Positions 50,543-57,479 of a stretch of DNA of 64,000 bases are shown one piece after another. Origin of the DNA: AC-32 sp963719275 (GTDB lineage: Bacteria > Actinomycetota > Thermoleophilia > Gaiellales > Gaiellaceae). The stretch spans positions 124,001 through 188,000 of the forward strand of contig CAVRBT010000005.1 in NCBI GenBank assembly GCA_963719275.1. Direction: 5' to 3'. Under the pieces are notes generated by a model. It ran no database searches and was not told the DNA's origin. It saw nothing but the letters and a program-made list of their open reading frames with translations. The translations under genes and the position numbers were made by a program. How positions within the stretch are numbered: the first letter of the stretch is position 1; every line of letters starts with the position of its first letter.

Positions 50543-51475
50543 TCAGGCGCGAGAGGAGCCGTTTCGTCCTGGGATGAGCCGCCCCACGGTGTCCGCGGCG
50601 ATGTACCCCGCGATCTTCGGGTTCTCCTGCAGCCGCCGCAGTGAGTACTCGTACCAGTCCTGCCCGAAAGGCGTGTAGATGCGCAGCCGGTGCCCGCCGC
50701 GAACGAGCGCATCGCCCATCGCCGGCCGCACGCCGAGCAGCATCTGGAACTCGTAGTCCTCGCGGCCGAGCCCTCGTGCGCTCGTCAGGCGCTGGCCCTG
50801 CTCGACCAGCCACTCGTCGTGCGTGGCGATCCCAACGTAACAGCTCGCCTCGAGGAGCTCCTCCAACGCCTGGACGAAGCTGGCGCGGATCGAGTCGAAG
50901 TCGCGGAAGGCGATCTCCGGCGGTTCGACGTAGATCCCCTTGCAGAGGCGCACGTTCGGCCGTAGCTCCGCGAGCTCGCGGATGTCCTGCAGCGTCCGCT
51001 TCAGCCGGGCCTGGAAGACGACGCCGACGTTGTCGTGGCCGCCGGCGCGCAGCTCGCGGTACATCCGCAGCGTGTCCTCCGTCGTCGACGAGTCCTCCAT
51101 GTCGATCCGGACGAAGTTGCCGCGCTCGGCCGCGTGGCGCACAACGTCCTCGAGGTTCTCTCGGCAGAGGTCGTAGCCGAGCTTGAGGCCGAGCGCGGTC
51201 GGCTTGACGCTGACGTTCGAGTCGAGCCTGCCGCTCTCGATCGCCTCGAAGGTCTCGCGGTAGGCGGCGGTGATCGCGCGGGCTTCGTCCGGGCTCGTGA
51301 TCTCTTCGCCGAGGACGTCGATCGTCGCCAGCTTCCCCTCCTCGTTCAGGAGGTGGACGGCGCGCAGCGCGTCGTCGAGCTCCTCGCCGGCGACGTAGCG
51401 CTCGGAGATCCGGCGCACGACCGGCTTGGGCACCACCGGGAGGAAGCGGACGATCGCGGAGTCGACGAGGCCCAT
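50543..51475 (-). CDS. Proline dehydrogenase
   Basis: 310 residues. A standalone PutA-type PRODH barrel: NVSVKPTALGLKLGYDLC, FVRIDMEDSSTTEDTLRMY, VRLCKGIYVEPPEIAF, IATHDEWLV and the C-terminal IYTPFGQDWYEYSLRRLQENP. It oxidises proline to P5C with FAD. The gene lies downstream of carH on the same strand, separated by 13 bases. Confidence 0.93.
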   Translation of the reverse strand: MGLVDSAIVRFLPVVPKPVVRRISERYVAGEELDDALRAVHLLNEEGKLATIDVLGEEITSPDEARAITAAYRETFEAIESGRLDSNVSVKPTALGLKLGYDLCRENLEDVVRHAAERGNFVRIDMEDSSTTEDTLRMYRELRAGGHDNVGVVFQARLKRTLQDIRELAELRPNVRLCKGIYVEPPEIAFRDFDSIRASFVQALEELLEASCYVGIATHDEWLVEQGQRLTSARGLGREDYEFQMLLGVRPAMGDALVRGGHRLRIYTPFGQDWYEYSLRRLQENPKIAGYIAADTVGRLIPGRNGSSRA

Positions 51476-51488
51476 CGGCCCGCCGATT

Positions 51489-52373
51489 CTACGAGCGGGC
51501 GCTCTGGACGAGCGCCGTCACGCGGCCGGCCTCCGCGACCACGTCGCCGGTGAGCGCGACCGCGCCTAGCTCCGCCGCGGTGCTGCCGGTCGCACCCGCG
51601 CCCCCGACCGCGACGCGGTGGCGCCTCGCGAGCGCGCGCAGGTCGGCGGCAGCGTCGCGCACGCGCTCGTCCGAGACCGCGGTGAGCACGACGAGGTCGG
51701 GGCGCAGCTCGTCGGCTGCCCTGGCGACCGTGTCGAGCGGTGCGTCGCCGCCGAGGTAGCCGATCCGCCAGCCTCGCGCGCGAAGGGCGAGCCCGAAGGC
51801 GACGAGCCCGAGCTCGTGCTGCTCGCCGGGAAGGCAGGCCAGGAGGGCGAGCGGCCCGAGGCCGAGGCCCCACCCGCGCGCCAGGCCGAGCAGCCGGCCG
51901 CGGAGCACGCTCGAGGCGAAGTGCTCCTGCGCGACCGACGCCTTGCCGCGCTCCCAGCGCTCGCCGAGCTGGCGCAGGTAAGGCAGGACGACTTCGACCA
52001 GGAAGGCGTCGAGGGTGGTGGTCGCGAGCTGCCGGTCGATGACGGCCTGGGCGGCCGGCTCGTCGAAGGCGTCGAGCGCGGCCGCGAGTTCCGTCTGCGC
52101 CCTCGGCGGCGCGACGACCGCCGCGTCGCCGGTCTCGCCGACGGGGGCCCGCGAGACGAGCGCCGCAGCCTCCGCCGCCGCGAGGCCGCCGTCGAGGTGC
52201 CGTCGCATCCGCCGCACCCGCTCGAGGTCGTCGAGCGAGTAGAGCCGCAGGCCACCGGACGAGCGAGTCGGGTGCAGCAGCCCGTAGCGCCGCTCCCACG
52301 CCCGCAGCAGCTCGGGGCTCACGCCCGAGCGCTTGCTCAGCTCGCCGATCCGCAGCAGGGTCTCACCGCTCAT
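51489..52373 (-). CDS. carH: MerR-family B12-binding photoreceptor regulator (CarH/LitR-like)
   Basis: 294 residues. Residues 1-75 are a MerR winged helix (LLRIGELSKRSGVSPELLRAW to LRLYSLDDLERVR). Residues 95-170 form the helical B12-cap domain. Residues 170-290 are a Rossmann B12-binding domain with the axial His in GEQHELG (His186). The cap signature W-x9-E-H is exact (Trp140, Glu150, His151), matching Trp131, Glu141 and His142 of Thermus CarH. Such proteins bind adenosylcobalamin, repress as tetramers in the dark, and release DNA on light. It is divergent from the DUF378-fasciclin-heliorhodopsin operon. Confidence 0.92.
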   Translation of the reverse strand: MSGETLLRIGELSKRSGVSPELLRAWERRYGLLHPTRSSGGLRLYSLDDLERVRRMRRHLDGGLAAAEAAALVSRAPVGETGDAAVVAPPRAQTELAAALDAFDEPAAQAVIDRQLATTTLDAFLVEVVLPYLRQLGERWERGKASVAQEHFASSVLRGRLLGLARGWGLGLGPLALLACLPGEQHELGLVAFGLALRARGWRIGYLGGDAPLDTVARAADELRPDLVVLTAVSDERVRDAAADLRALARRHRVAVGGAGATGSTAAELGAVALTGDVVAEAGRVTALVQSARS

Positions 52374-52381
52374 GGCCTGAC

Positions 52382-52409
52382 TATACAGACTTTGGACACG
52401 AGCTTGACA
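52382..52409 (+). promoter_or_regulatory. Predicted CarH operator: three 11-bp direct repeats
   Basis: T-N2-ACA occurs at 52382-52387, 52393-52398 and 52404-52409, exactly 11 bp apart. This matches the nTnnACAn 11-bp tandem repeats bound by Thermus CarH. The third repeat is the TTGACA -35 box of the operon below. Confidence 0.8.
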
Positions 52410-52432
52410 AATCGCGAAAAGAGCAGTACTCT
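52404..52432 (+). promoter_or_regulatory. Sigma-70-type promoter for the heliorhodopsin operon
   Basis: TTGACA at 52404-52409, a 17-base spacer and TACTCT at 52427-52432. On the other strand TTGTCA with a 19-base spacer and TATAGT could drive carH. The two -35 boxes overlap. Confidence 0.75.
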
Positions 52433-52472
52433 GCCGACCGAAATGAACAATATCTCTACAGGAGGTGTACGA

Positions 52473-52721
52473 ATGTTCGGGAAGCGTGATCTACTCCCGC
52501 TCACCCTCGTGCTCGTCGGCGGCCTCAACTGGGGCCTCGTCGCGATCGCGAAGTTCGACCTGGTGGCCTGGGTCTTCGGGCTCGACTTCGGCGAGACCAA
52601 CGCCGCGACACGGATCGTCTACGGCCTCGTCGGCCTCTCCGCCGTGTACGGCCTCGGCTGGCTCGCCGCGGGCCGCCGCCAGGACAGCCCTCGACCGACC
52701 CCCGCGTCCGCGTCCCGCTGA
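52473..52721 (+). CDS. DUF378-family small membrane protein
   Basis: 82 residues from the ATG at 52473. AGGAGGT at 52460-52466 is a strong ribosome-binding site; an upstream in-frame ATG at 52443 lacks one. Two hydrophobic helices contain GGLNWGLVAIAKFDLVAWVFG and LVGLSAVYGLGWLA, the DUF378 signature. The function is unknown. First gene of the predicted light-controlled operon. Confidence 0.85.
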   Translation: MFGKRDLLPLTLVLVGGLNWGLVAIAKFDLVAWVFGLDFGETNAATRIVYGLVGLSAVYGLGWLAAGRRQDSPRPTPASASR

Positions 52722-52746
52722 CGCGCCCCAACAGGAAAGGAACATC

Positions 52747-53250
52747 ATGAAGAAGCTCACACTCCTGCTCGCGGTCGTCGCAGTCGCGGCCGTCGCCGTG
52801 GTCTCGACCGGCTCCTCGGCCACCGCGAGCGCCCGTGGGACCGGCGACATCGTTTCTACGGCGACCGCCGCCGGGAAGTTCACCACCCTGACCAAGCTGC
52901 TCAAGCGCGCGGGCCTGGTCGGCGCGCTGCGGCAGCCCGGCCCCTACACCGTGTTCGCGCCGACAGACGCGGCCTTCAAGAAGGTGCCCAAGAAGACGCT
53001 GAAGGCGCTGCTCGCCAACAAGGCGACGCTGAAGGCCGTCCTGCTCTACCACGTCGTCGCAGGCAAGGTCACCGCGGCCGATGTCGTGAAGGTGAGGTCG
53101 GCGAAGACGCTCAACGGCAAGAAGGTCCGGATCCGCCTCTCCGGATCCAACGTCTTCGTCAACAGCTCGAAGGTGATCAAGGCCGACGTGATGGCAACGA
53201 ACGGGGTCATCCATGTCGTCAACCGCGTGCTGATCCCCCCCGCGCGGTAG
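52747..53250 (+). CDS. Secreted fasciclin (FAS1) domain protein
   Basis: 167 residues. A signal peptide (LTLLLAVVAVAAVAVVST) is followed by a single FAS1 domain: FTTLTKLLKRAGL, YTVFAPTDAAFKKVPK, LYHVVAGKVTAADV and a C-terminal NGVIHVVNRVLIPP. FAS1 domains mediate adhesion or ligand binding at the cell surface. GGAAAGGA precedes the start. The next gene overlaps its stop by one base. Confidence 0.92.
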   Translation: MKKLTLLLAVVAVAAVAVVSTGSSATASARGTGDIVSTATAAGKFTTLTKLLKRAGLVGALRQPGPYTVFAPTDAAFKKVPKKTLKALLANKATLKAVLLYHVVAGKVTAADVVKVRSAKTLNGKKVRIRLSGSNVFVNSSKVIKADVMATNGVIHVVNRVLIPPAR

Positions 53251-53948
53251 TGGCGGCAGCACCAACCGCATCGACGGCTCCCGTCGCGCGTCTGCGCGGC
53301 GGGAGCCTCCGCGGGCTCAACAGCTGGAACGCGACCCTCGGTGCGCTGCATCTCGCCCAGGGCGTGCTGATGCTCGCGTTGGCCACCTCGTTCAGCCTGC
53401 CGGTGACCTCGTCGTTTCTCGAGCTCGACGGGGCCTCGCAGACGCTCGTCCCGGTGCGCGACACGCTGTTCGAGCTGCGCATCGCACCGCTCGTCGCCGC
53501 CTTCCTCTTCCTCTCGGCCGCCGCCCACTGGTCGCTCGCGTCGTTCGCGCGAGGCTGGTACCGGCGGGAGCTCGCCCGTGGCATGAACCGTGCCCGCTGG
53601 CTCGAGTACTCGCTCAGCTCGTCCCTGATGATCGTCGTGATCGCGCTGCTCGTCGGGATCTACGACGTCGCGACCCTGCTGCTGCTTGCGACGGCCAACG
53701 CGGCGATGATCCTCTTCGGCTGGCTGATGGAGGTGCACAACCGCCGAACGGCGCGAACCGACTGGACCGCGTACTGGTTCGGCGTCCTCGCCGGTGCTGC
53801 ACCCTGGGTCGCGATCGGCATGCAGTACCGGCGCGTCGGTCGTTGGCGCGACTACATCTACGGGGAGCGCGTCTACATGCTGCTCAGCCTCACGGCGAAG
53901 TCGGCCCTCGCGTGGCAGGTCTTCGCGGGGACGCTGCGGCCCGTCTGA
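53250..53948 (+). CDS. Heliorhodopsin lacking most of helix 6
   Basis: 232 residues from GTG, overlapping the fasciclin stop by one base. Heliorhodopsin marks include SWNATLGALHLAQGVLML at helix 1, RWLEYSLSSSLMIVV at helix 3 with the counterion Glu119, and YMLLSLTAKSALAWQVFAGT at helix 7 with the retinal Lys217. In heliorhodopsin 48C12 these are Glu107 and Lys241, 134 apart; here they are 98 apart. The missing 36 residues fall between PWVAIG and MQYRRVGRWRDYIYG, that is, the end of helix 5 and helix 6. The reading frame is intact. Only six membrane segments are visible. Whether it binds retinal is unknown. Confidence 0.9.
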   Translation: MAAAPTASTAPVARLRGGSLRGLNSWNATLGALHLAQGVLMLALATSFSLPVTSSFLELDGASQTLVPVRDTLFELRIAPLVAAFLFLSAAAHWSLASFARGWYRRELARGMNRARWLEYSLSSSLMIVVIALLVGIYDVATLLLLATANAAMILFGWLMEVHNRRTARTDWTAYWFGVLAGAAPWVAIGMQYRRVGRWRDYIYGERVYMLLSLTAKSALAWQVFAGTLRPV

Positions 53949-53949
53949 G

Positions 53950-54468
53950 CTACGACGACTTCTGCTCGCGGCGCTCGAACTCGAGCATCAGTCGGCGCAG
54001 GAGCGAGTTCAACTCGCGCTTCTCGTCGGCGCTCAGCGCGGCGGCGACCAGAGCCTCGTTCGCGGCTCCGGCCCGGAGCGCGTCCTCCCAGACCTTGTGG
54101 CCCGCGTCGGTCAACTCCACGAGCACGCCTCGCCGGTCGTTCGGGTCCGGCAAGCGCTTCACGAGTCCCGCCTCCTCCAGCCGGTCGACCCGGTTGGTAA
54201 TCGCACCGCTCGAGAGCTCCGCCCACGCCGCGAGCTGGCCGATCGAGCGTTGGTGCGGAGGATCCGCCAGCCGGAGCTGGTTCAGCGCCTTCCACTCACC
54301 CGAGTTGAGGCCGAACTTCACGAGCGTCTCGTCCAGCAAGCGGTGGAACCGGCGCCTGAGGCCGTTGATCCGGTCGACGATCGCCTCCACCTCGAGGTCG
54401 ACCCCGGGGAGCTGGTTCTCGTCGAGGAAGCGGTCGACGTGGTCGCGCTCTTCGGCCGCTTTAGCCAT
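53950..54468 (-). CDS. MarR-family transcriptional regulator
   Basis: 172 residues. The winged helix has GEWKALNQLRLAD, QLAAWAELSSGAITNRVDRLEEAGLV (recognition helix) and LPDPNDRRGVLVELTDAG (wing). MarR dimers respond to small phenolic or oxidising ligands. It converges on the heliorhodopsin gene, ending one base from its stop, and diverges from a 64-residue gene across a palindromic operator. Confidence 0.93.
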   Translation of the reverse strand: MAKAAEERDHVDRFLDENQLPGVDLEVEAIVDRINGLRRRFHRLLDETLVKFGLNSGEWKALNQLRLADPPHQRSIGQLAAWAELSSGAITNRVDRLEEAGLVKRLPDPNDRRGVLVELTDAGHKVWEDALRAGAANEALVAAALSADEKRELNSLLRRLMLEFERREQKSS

Positions 54469-54479
54469 GATCGGGATTC

Positions 54480-54523
54480 TTGATCAAAAAACTCTTGACG
54501 TCAAGATTCTCTCTGTGTAGCAT
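54480..54523 (+). promoter_or_regulatory. MarR-type palindromic operator and promoter
   Basis: TCTTGACGTCAAGA at 54493-54506 is a perfect 14-bp palindrome that overlaps a TTGACG -35 box (54495-54500); TAGCAT at 54518-54523 follows at 17 bases. A second palindrome TTGATCAA is at 54480-54487. The layout fits repression by the divergent MarR. Confidence 0.7.
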
Positions 54524-54564
54524 CCTTCGACGTAAAGATACTCGAAGTCGAGAGGAGCCGCCCA

Positions 54565-54759
54565 ATGTTCGAGCACGAGATTCGCACAGAGGCCGCCAGG
54601 GAGCGGGCGGCTCACCTGAGCAGCGACTGGTCCCCGATCGCGCCGCGCCATCGCGTACGCCTGACGCTCGGCCGCTGGTTGATCGGGGCCGGTCGCCGGC
54701 TCGCGGAAGAGAGCCGCGGATCAGCCTTCGCGCATGAAGCCGGCCTGCCGCGCAGCTGA
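54565..54759 (+). CDS. Small protein of unknown function
   Basis: 64 residues starting MFEHEIRTEAARERAAHLSS. Helical and Arg-rich, without a clear membrane segment. GAGAGGAG lies upstream of the ATG. It is divergent from and probably controlled by the MarR gene. No family is recognised. Confidence 0.65.
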   Translation: MFEHEIRTEAARERAAHLSSDWSPIAPRHRVRLTLGRWLIGAGRRLAEESRGSAFAHEAGLPRS

Positions 54760-54791
54760 CCGAGAAAAGGCGTCGCTTGCGATGCCGCTTT

Positions 54792-54957
54792 AGAACTCGT
54801 TTCACAATGAAGCCTTGAGCCCCCGAGCCGCGCTGAACGCCGCGAGGCTGCGTCCTCGGAAGCGCCCGTATCCTCCGGATACGCGCGCTCCGCTGCGTCC
54901 TTACCTCGCGCCGCCCATCGCACCTCGGCGGCGAAGCGTCATTCTGAAACGAGTTCT
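54792..54957 (-). repeat. Structured 166-bp element, copy D
   Basis: Arms AGAACTCGTTTCA (54792-54804) and TGAAACGAGTTCT (54945-54957) match perfectly over 13 bp. On the minus strand the core is AAGGACGCAGCGGAGC, a hairpin CGTATCC/GGATACG, then GAGGACGC. It lies between a plus-strand and a minus-strand gene end. Confidence 0.85.
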
Positions 54958-55005
54958 TAGAGGCCGTGCCGGCTCTGCCGCTGCGGCCGTCTTGACTCGA
55001 GCCGA

Positions 55006-55305
55006 CTAGCCCTCACGCATGAACCCTTGGCGAGCCGCCGAGACTAGCGCCACCGCCTCGGGGAAGAGCACGCGCATGGCGTCGCGGAGGGCGATGGCCT
55101 GCTCGTCGGCGCCGCCGGTCGCCTGAACCTGCTGCAAGGCGGCTGCCGTGAGCTCGACCGCGGTGTTGAGCGTCAGCGTCGCGAACTGCTCGCGCTGGGC
55201 CTCCTGTACCGACTCGGCCTGCTGCTCGGCGAACTCGCGCAGGCTGCGCATCAGGTCCTCCGGGTCGCCGCCGAACGGGAAGCCGCCGAAGCCGCTGCCT
55301 TCCAT
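55006..55305 (-). CDS. Hypothetical protein
   Basis: 99 residues from the ATG at 55305 (MEGSGFGGFPFGGDPEDLMR), preceded by GGGGGA. A Gly/Phe-rich start is followed by a long amphipathic helix (FAEQQAESVQEAQREQFATL). It looks like a small scaffolding or DNA-associated protein, but no family is recognised. Confidence 0.65.
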   Translation of the reverse strand: MEGSGFGGFPFGGDPEDLMRSLREFAEQQAESVQEAQREQFATLTLNTAVELTAAALQQVQATGGADEQAIALRDAMRVLFPEAVALVSAARQGFMREG

Positions 55306-55315
55306 TCCCCCAAGC

Positions 55316-55538
55316 CTAGCGGGTCGATGGCATGAGGTCGCACGCTCCGGGGCGCGAGCCGGTGCGTCTGGGGCGCCACGACGGACGCTCGGCGATGCTG
55401 GCTGCATCGGTGAGCGGCCGGCGTGGCGCAGCGCGGGCTCGGTGGAGGCCGGCGTAGCGGGCCGCAGCCGGGCCGGAGCGGCCCAGGCGTGCCGGATCGT
55501 GCAGCCGGACGCGCGAGGTCATGGCGGCGACCGGCTAG
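55316..55538. repeat. Imperfect long inverted repeat
   Basis: Arms 55316-55341 and 55513-55538 are complementary at 20 of 26 positions. CGCTCCGG/CCGGAGCG lies inside as a second stem. It fills the 229-base gap and overlaps the stop of the downstream gene. It does not share the core of elements A-D. No gene is seen in it. Confidence 0.45.
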
Positions 55539-55948
55539 CTAAGGGGGACTTTGTAGCCGCGCTCGACGTCGCGCACGAGCTCGGCCACCGAGTCGGCGGC
55601 TCCCTTCACCGCGGCCGCGACGGCGGGACCACCCTGGACGCCCAGGTCGTCCAGCAGGGCCGGGCGCGCGACGCGCGGCGCCTCGGGCTCGACCCCGGCC
55701 GCGTCCTCGGCCACCTCGCAGAGGGCCGCGATCGAAACAGCGTCGTGCACCAGGGAGCGGTCCTCGACGGGCACGGCGGTCGCGTCCAGCACGAGCCACG
55801 TCTTGGCCTCGCCGTCTCCGTAAGCGCAGACGTAGAGGCGGATCCCGCTCGCGGGCTCGGTCGGGACGATTCCCGAGACTTCCTCGTCGTCGGCCGCATG
55901 TCGTCCCGCCGCCTCCGCGATCCGCCGCAGGTCGGAATCGAGGTTCAC
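55535..55948 (-). CDS. Hypothetical protein
   Basis: About 137 residues from GTG at 55948 (VNLDSDLRRIAEAAGRHAAD). The N-terminal half has beta-alpha pattern segments such as IRLYVCAYGDGEAKTWLVLD. Helical, Ala-rich C-terminus. The function is unknown; the start may be the further-upstream ATG at 55987, which would run into the repeat. Confidence 0.6.
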   Translation of the reverse strand: MNLDSDLRRIAEAAGRHAADDEEVSGIVPTEPASGIRLYVCAYGDGEAKTWLVLDATAVPVEDRSLVHDAVSIAALCEVAEDAAGVEPEAPRVARPALLDDLGVQGGPAVAAAVKGAADSVAELVRDVERGYKVPLS

Positions 55949-55968
55949 GGCCGCGAGCTTAGACGGCC

Positions 55969-56024
55969 GCACGGGCAAAGCCCGCACAGCCTCCCTGGTC
56001 GGCGCCGCCTAGTCGGCGCCTTAG
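55969..56024. repeat. Palindromic element (guaA type)
   Basis: CACGGGCAAAGCCCGCACAG followed by GGTCGGCGCCGCCTAGTCGG and CGCC, in the gap between two divergent starts. Confidence 0.8.
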
Positions 56025-56033
56025 ACTCATCGC

Positions 56034-56747
56034 GTGGTTGGGACGCGCACCGAGCTCGCCCGCGGCCTCTTCGCCCCGCTCGGCCCGACCTACGACCGCT
56101 ACGCGAACGCGCTCTCGCTCGGCCAGGACCCGCGCTGGCGGCGCTTTCTCGTCTCGCGGCTGCCGGTCGGCCCCGGCGACACGGTGCTCGACGTCGCGAC
56201 CGGCACGGCGGCGGTCGCGCTGGAGCTCGTGCGTCAGACCGGCTGCTCAGTCGTCGGGGTCGACCAGAGCCCGGAGATGCTCGACGAGGCGCGACGAAGG
56301 CTGCTGCTCGCAGCCGAGACGAAGCGCGTGCGCCTTGTCGAGGCGAGTGCGCAGGAGCTGCCCTTCGAGGATGGGTCGTTCGACGGGCTGACCGCGGCCT
56401 ACCTGCTGCGCTACCTCGACGACCTACCGACGGACCTGCGCGAGCTCGCACGGGTTCTGCGGCCCGGCGCAACCGCGGCGCTGCTCGAGTTCGGCGTCCC
56501 GCCCGGCCCACTTCCCCGCGCCGCGTGGAACCTTTGGGTCGACCTCGGCCTGCCGGTGCTCGGCCGCACGATCTCGCCCGGCTGGCACGAGGTCGGCCGC
56601 TTCCTCGGCGGCAGCATCCGGGACTTCGACCAGCGCTGGCCGGTGCGGCGCCTGCTCACGGCCCTGCGCGAGGCGGGCTTCGACGACGTACGCGCGCGGC
56701 GGCTGAGCCTCGGCGGCTGCACCGTCCTCTGGGGCCGGCGCGCGTGA
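56034..56747 (+). CDS. UbiE/MenG-like methyltransferase
   Basis: 237 residues from GTG (VGTRTELARGLFAPLGPTYD). Motif I is VLDVATGTAAVALEL; a GVDQSPEML and LPFEDGSFDGLT follow, as in the UbiE/MenG family that methylates demethylmenaquinone. The membrane gene downstream overlaps as GTGA. MenG is likely but not certain, because several related UbiE-like methyltransferases exist. Confidence 0.83.
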   Translation: MVGTRTELARGLFAPLGPTYDRYANALSLGQDPRWRRFLVSRLPVGPGDTVLDVATGTAAVALELVRQTGCSVVGVDQSPEMLDEARRRLLLAAETKRVRLVEASAQELPFEDGSFDGLTAAYLLRYLDDLPTDLRELARVLRPGATAALLEFGVPPGPLPRAAWNLWVDLGLPVLGRTISPGWHEVGRFLGGSIRDFDQRWPVRRLLTALREAGFDDVRARRLSLGGCTVLWGRRA

Positions 56748-57478
56748 CGGAGGCGGGGGCGCGGCCGGCCTTCTACGCGCTCGCGCCGGGTGGCTGGCGC
56801 GACTACGTGACCCTGCTGCACCCGCCCTACACGGCCTGGCACCTGAGCTACGTCGCGATCGGCGCCTGCCTCGCGCCGACGCTGTACGAGGGACGGCTGG
56901 TTGCGGCCGCGGCCGCGTTCTTCCTCGCGCTCGGGATCGCGGCTCACGCGCTCGACGAGCTCAACGGCCGGCCGCTCCAGACGAAGATCCCGCGCCGGGT
57001 GCTCGTCGTCCTGAGCACCGTGCCGCTCGTGGGGGCAGTCGCGATCGGGATCGGCGGTGCGATCGCCTTCGACCCCTGGCTCCTGGTCTTCGTCGCAGTC
57101 GGCGCGGCGCTCGTGCCCGTCTACAACCTCGAGCTGTTCGGGGGAGCGATCCACAACGGCGCCGGGTTCGCGCTCGCATGGGGCGCGTTCCCGCTCCTGA
57201 CCGGTTACTTCGCGTGCGCGGGGACGATCAGCTGGGAGGCGTTGCTCGCGGCGGGCTACGCGACGTTGATGAGCTACGCGCAACGCGTGCTCTCGACGCC
57301 CGTCCGGCACCTGCGCCGCCGAGCGGCCTCCGTCGAGGGGACGATCGAGCTGCGCGAAGGCGGGAGCGAGCCCGTCACGCGCGAGACGTTGACGGCCGCC
57401 CCCGAGCGCGCGCTGCAGACGCTGGCCGCGGCGAACGTCGCCCTCGCGGCGGCGTTGCTGGTGCTCCGCCTGGCATAG
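56744..57478 (+). CDS. UbiA-like polytopic membrane protein
   Basis: 244 residues, six or seven membrane helices. AAHALDELNGRPLQTKIP is placed where UbiA prenyltransferases have their first Asp-rich motif, but only one Asp remains and no second DxxxD is visible. The link to the UbiE-like gene suggests a quinone or prenyl-lipid step; the activity is uncertain. It could be a degenerate family member. Confidence 0.65.
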   Translation: MTEAGARPAFYALAPGGWRDYVTLLHPPYTAWHLSYVAIGACLAPTLYEGRLVAAAAAFFLALGIAAHALDELNGRPLQTKIPRRVLVVLSTVPLVGAVAIGIGGAIAFDPWLLVFVAVGAALVPVYNLELFGGAIHNGAGFALAWGAFPLLTGYFACAGTISWEALLAAGYATLMSYAQRVLSTPVRHLRRRAASVEGTIELREGGSEPVTRETLTAAPERALQTLAAANVALAAALLVLRLA

Positions 57479-57479
57479 C

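Noticed and set aside
50543..51475. Proline dehydrogenase as part of the light-controlled operon
   Set aside because: It lies downstream of carH on the opposite side from the operator's operon; no evidence links it to light beyond proximity.
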